NCBI GenBank assembly: GCA_963799105.1
Contig: CAWCVR010000023.1
Coordinates: 1-64,000, forward strand
DNA from: CAWCVR01 sp963799105
Lineage (GTDB): Bacteria; Acidobacteriota; Terriglobia; Bryobacterales; Bryobacteraceae
DNA length: 64,000 nucleotides
Direction of reading: 5' to 3'
Made by a program: the position numbers and the translations under genes. Under the pieces are notes generated by a model. That model was not told where the DNA came from, made no database searches, and saw only the letters and a list, made by a program, of their open reading frames with translations. Numbering within the stretch: position 1 is the stretch's first letter; each line of letters opens with the position of its first letter. This document shows, in pieces, positions 61,686 through 64,000 of the stretch.

Positions 61686-62904
61686 ATGGCCGTGAAACCC
61701 CGCCGTCAGGCGGTCGTGGTGGACGTGGGTGGCGTGCGGTGTCGGGGGCAACCATCCGGTCGTGGTTCAGTCCATGACCAACACGGATACCGCCGACGTT
61801 GCCTCCACCGTCAACCAGGCGATGGCGCTGGCTGCCGCCGGCTCGGAACTGGTGCGGGTTACCGTCAACACCGCCGAGGCCGCCGCCGCGGTGCCGAAAA
61901 TCGTCGAGACGCTGGACAAGTTCGGCGTGCGCGTGCCCATCATCGGCGATTTTCACTACAACGGCCACATCCTTCTCAAGAAGTACCCGGATTGCGCCCG
62001 CGCCCTGGCCAAGTACCGCATCAATCCCGGGAACTCGGACATCGGCCGCAAGACCGACGACAACTTCCGGACCATGATCGAGGTGGCCATCGAGAACCGC
62101 AAACCGGTGCGCATCGGCGTCAACTGGGGATCGCTCGATGCCGCGCTGCTGACCCGCATGATGGACGCGAACTCGCGGCTGCCCGCGCCCAAGGACGCGC
62201 GCGAGGTGACGCTCGACGCCATGGTGGCGAGCGCGGTCGAATCGGCCAGCGCGGCCGAGCGCCACGGGTTGGGCCACGACCGCATCATCCTCAGCGCCAA
62301 GGTGAGCGGCGTCGGGGATCTCATCGACGTGTATCGCGCGCTGGCCGCGGCCTGCGACTACCCGCTCCACCTTGGGCTCACCGAGGCCGGCATGGGCGCC
62401 AAGGGAATCGTGGCCACCACCGCGGCCCTGGCGCCGCTGCTGCTGGAGGGTATCGGCGATACCATTCGCGCCTCGCTCACCCCGCCCCCGGGCGGCGACC
62501 GCACCGAAGAGGTGATGGTGTCGCAGCAGGTTCTGCAATCGCTGGGCCTCCGCAATTTCACCCCGCAGGTCACGGCGTGCCCCGGTTGCGGCCGCACCAC
62601 CAGCACGTTCTTCCAGGAGATGGCCGAGCGGATCCAGACCTATCTGCGCGAACAAATGCCCCAGTGGAAAGCGGCGCATCCCGGAGTCGAGACGATGACG
62701 GTCGCGGTGATGGGTTGCGTGGTCAACGGACCGGGCGAATCCAAGCACTCCAACATCGGAATCTCGCTGCCGGGAACCTTCGAGGAGCCGAAAGCTCCGG
62801 TGTACGTGGACGGGCGGCTCATGACCACGCTCAAGGGCGATGGCATCGTCGCCGAATTCATCGGCATCCTGAACGACTACGTGCGCACGCACTACACCGC
62901 GTAG
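61686..62904 (+). pseudogene. ispG: 4-hydroxy-3-methylbut-2-en-1-yl diphosphate synthase, N-terminal frameshift
   Basis: IspG (GcpE) reduces MEcPP to HMBPP in the MEP isoprenoid pathway. From ATG 61686 (GGAGGG upstream) the first frame reads AVKPRRQAVVVDVGGVR, then a one-base insertion near 61740 (GTGCGGTGTCGGGGG) moves to the frame GGNHPVVVQSMTNTDTADVA, which continues to 62904. The TIM barrel (INPGNSDIGRKTDDNF, GVGDLIDVYRAL, HLGLTEAGMGAKG) and iron-sulfur cluster site (ACPGCGRT, GCVVNGPGE) are intact. ATG 61729 inside the second frame would remove the first 15 residues. Because the enzyme is usually essential, the indel is probably an error of sequence rather than a real break. Confidence 0.9.
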
Positions 62905-62915
62905 TTCGCGCACGC

Positions 62916-62921
62916 TATAAT
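62916..62921 (+). promoter_or_regulatory. TATAAT box upstream of the DUF2203 gene
   Basis: TATAAT ends 11 bases before ATG 62933, leaving room for only a very short leader. It is also 12 bases past the ispG stop. Confidence 0.45.
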
Positions 62922-62932
62922 CGTGGCACCTC

Positions 62933-63373
62933 ATGCCGCAGCGCTTCACGCTCGCCGAAGCCCGGAGTCTGATCCCGCTCCTGGAGCGCCTGCTCGGCGA
63001 GGCGGTGACCATGAAGGCGGAATACGACCAAGCCGAGGGAATTATCCAGGCGCTCAATGCGCGCGTGGCGATGATGGGCGGCACGATGGTGAACCGCGAC
63101 CAGGCCATCGACGCCAGGGGCCGGCGCGAGGTGGCGGCCGCGCGCTTGCGCCGCGCTATGGAGCAGGTGCGGGAAACCGGCTGCGTGGTGAAGGATCTTG
63201 ACATCGGCCTGGTGGACTTCCCCGCCCTGCGCCGCGGCGTGGAAGTATGCCTGTGCTGGAAGCTGGGCGAACGGTCGATCGAGTACTGGCACGGCGTGGA
63301 CGAAGGGTTCCGCGGGCGCAAGCCCATCGGCCGGGATTTCCGCGATCCGCATCGCGGCAACCCGGAGCAGTAG
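62933..63373 (+). CDS. DUF2203 family protein
   Basis: A 146-residue soluble protein of DUF2203. Sequence: RFTLAEARSLIPLLERLLGE, a helical middle (EVAAARLRRAMEQVRETGCV) and VKDLDIGLVDFPALRRGVEV, CWKLGERSIEYWHGVDEGFR, with the conserved Trp and His at the end. Function unknown. ATG 62933 is close behind a TATAAT box. It precedes the CYTH gene by six bases on the same strand. Confidence 0.9.
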   Translation: MPQRFTLAEARSLIPLLERLLGEAVTMKAEYDQAEGIIQALNARVAMMGGTMVNRDQAIDARGRREVAAARLRRAMEQVRETGCVVKDLDIGLVDFPALRRGVEVCLCWKLGERSIEYWHGVDEGFRGRKPIGRDFRDPHRGNPEQ

Positions 63374-63379
63374 GCCTCC

Positions 63380-63943
63380 ATGGCGTCCGGCCAGCGCGAG
63401 ATCGAAATCAAACTGCCCGCCCTCGATGCCGCGACAGCGCGGCGGCTGCTGCGGCGGGCCGGGTTTCGCGTTTCGCGCCGCAGGGTTTTCGAGGCCAACA
63501 CGGTGTTCGATACGCCGGATCTGAGCCTGCGCGCGTCGCAGCAACTCCTGCGCGTGCGGGAGGCGGGCGGCGTGGTCACCTTGACCTACAAAGGACCGCC
63601 CGCGGTGGCGCGGCACAAGAGCCGGGAAGAGCTGGAACTGGAAGTGTCCGCGGCCCCTCCGATGGCCGCCATCCTGCACCGGCTGGGCTTCCGGCCGGTG
63701 TTCCGCTACGAGAAATACCGCACCGAGTACCGCAGGCCCGGAAGCGCCGGCGTGGCTACGGTGGACGAAACCCCGGTGGGCGTGTTCCTGGAGTTGGAAG
63801 GGCCGCCGCGGTGGATCGACCGCTCAGCGCGCCTGCTGGGCTTCGGCGAGCGGGATTACATCACCGCCAGCTACGGGCGGCTCTACCTGGATTGGTGCCA
63901 GCGGAACGGGGTTGCGCCGGGCGACATGCTGCTAGCGCCTTAA
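63380..63943 (+). CDS. CYTH-domain protein (class IV adenylate cyclase/ThTPase superfamily)
   Basis: A 187-residue triphosphate-tunnel enzyme. The N-terminal EIEIKL (ExExK) binds metal and triphosphate, with further basic/acidic pairs (LLRVREAGGVVTLTYKGP, YEKYRTEYRR, TVDETPVGVFLELEGP). Members hydrolyse triphosphate compounds such as thiamine triphosphate or make cAMP; bacterial members often are inorganic triphosphatases. Operonic with DUF2203. ATG 63380 start. Substrate not determined. Confidence 0.9.
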   Translation: MASGQREIEIKLPALDAATARRLLRRAGFRVSRRRVFEANTVFDTPDLSLRASQQLLRVREAGGVVTLTYKGPPAVARHKSREELELEVSAAPPMAAILHRLGFRPVFRYEKYRTEYRRPGSAGVATVDETPVGVFLELEGPPRWIDRSARLLGFGERDYITASYGRLYLDWCQRNGVAPGDMLLAP

Positions 63944-63952
63944 CCGCGAGAA

Positions 63953-64000
63953 ACTGTTCCTTTGCCACGGGCCGCTCGCTCACGCTCGCGGTTCTGTCCG
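63953..64000. repeat. Second copy of the MITE-like element, cut by the window end
   Basis: Forty-eight bases starting ACTGTTCCTTTGCCACGGGC are identical to 57791-57838, including the first hairpin arm and loop. The rest lies outside the window. The preceding AACCGCGAGAA matches the element's left border. Confidence 0.8.

Overview
The window reads as a piece of a high-GC soil acidobacterium of the Bryobacterales/Solibacteraceae type. The pointers are a secreted protein ending in the Solibacter-type C-terminal domain (TIGR03437), a protein of the 'N(S/A)QKSTGPRT..GK' family common in that group, a FecR plus DUF6600-like tryptophan/glycine-rich protein, a sedolisin with Ig-like repeats, abundant glycoside hydrolases, and many GC-rich palindromic intergenic repeats. 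This placement is inferred from gene content only.

Layout. 1-5.9 kb: a secreted TIGR03437 protein split by an in-frame amber codon, three copies of a 37-bp palindromic repeat, a two-gene zincin module, an array of 8.2 x 147 bp, and a PLP-dependent decarboxylase directly behind it. 5.9-9.2 kb: HDOD protein, PilZ-like protein, a FliA/WhiG-type sigma factor and a small membrane protein. 9.2-14.6 kb: a decayed zone with hydrolase-like fragments, a broken AraC/Sel1 gene, a frameshifted TPR gene, and a sigma-54 activator whose 3' end is duplicated nearby. 14.9-21.4 kb: FecR/DUF6600 surface protein, then a GntR(YtrA)-ABC operon with two tandem permease paralogues. 21.4-25.6 kb: BadF-type (GlcNAc-kinase-like) kinase, GT-C-like membrane protein and the remnant of a TIR-STAND conflict gene. 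25.7-32.1 kb: housekeeping genes (larC, metG, tatD, polyprenyl synthase, STAS protein), mostly translationally coupled. 32.1-38.0 kb: a uronate-type sugar locus (DUF4861+GH88, KduI/IolB family, Tat-exported Gfo/Idh/MocA). 38.0-42.4 kb: a membrane-stress operon (XRE, NfeD, flotillin, PspA, PH-like protein, carbonic-anhydrase-like protein). 42.6-47.6 kb: a 1666-aa S53 peptidase with 11 Ig-like repeats. 47.9-50.4 kb: Pit phosphate transporter with its DUF47 partner, and a TtcA-like enzyme. 50.45-52.27 kb: a miniature island next to tRNA-Ser(GGA), bounded by a 21-bp direct repeat of the tRNA 3' end, carrying two toxin-antitoxin loci and no integrase. 52.4-60.9 kb: beta-galactosidase-type hydrolases (GH2, GH35/42-like, GH2). 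61.2-63.9 kb: small secreted-type/regulatory protein, ispG, DUF2203 and CYTH proteins.

Two themes cross the window. First, many otherwise good genes carry one disabling change: single-base frameshifts in TPR, GH88, RelE-like toxin, GH35/42, GH2 and ispG, and in-frame TAG codons in the TIGR03437 and methyltransferase genes. Because ispG is normally indispensable where the MEP pathway is the only isoprenoid route, some of these are probably assembly errors; others (the TIR-STAND deletion, the AraC/Sel1 junction, the duplicated activator tail) are real decay. Second, non-coding repeats are unusually rich: the 147-bp array, 37-bp palindromes, a MITE-like family with a 60-bp perfect hairpin, and a repeat that supplies the stop codon of one gene and the tail of its convergent neighbour.
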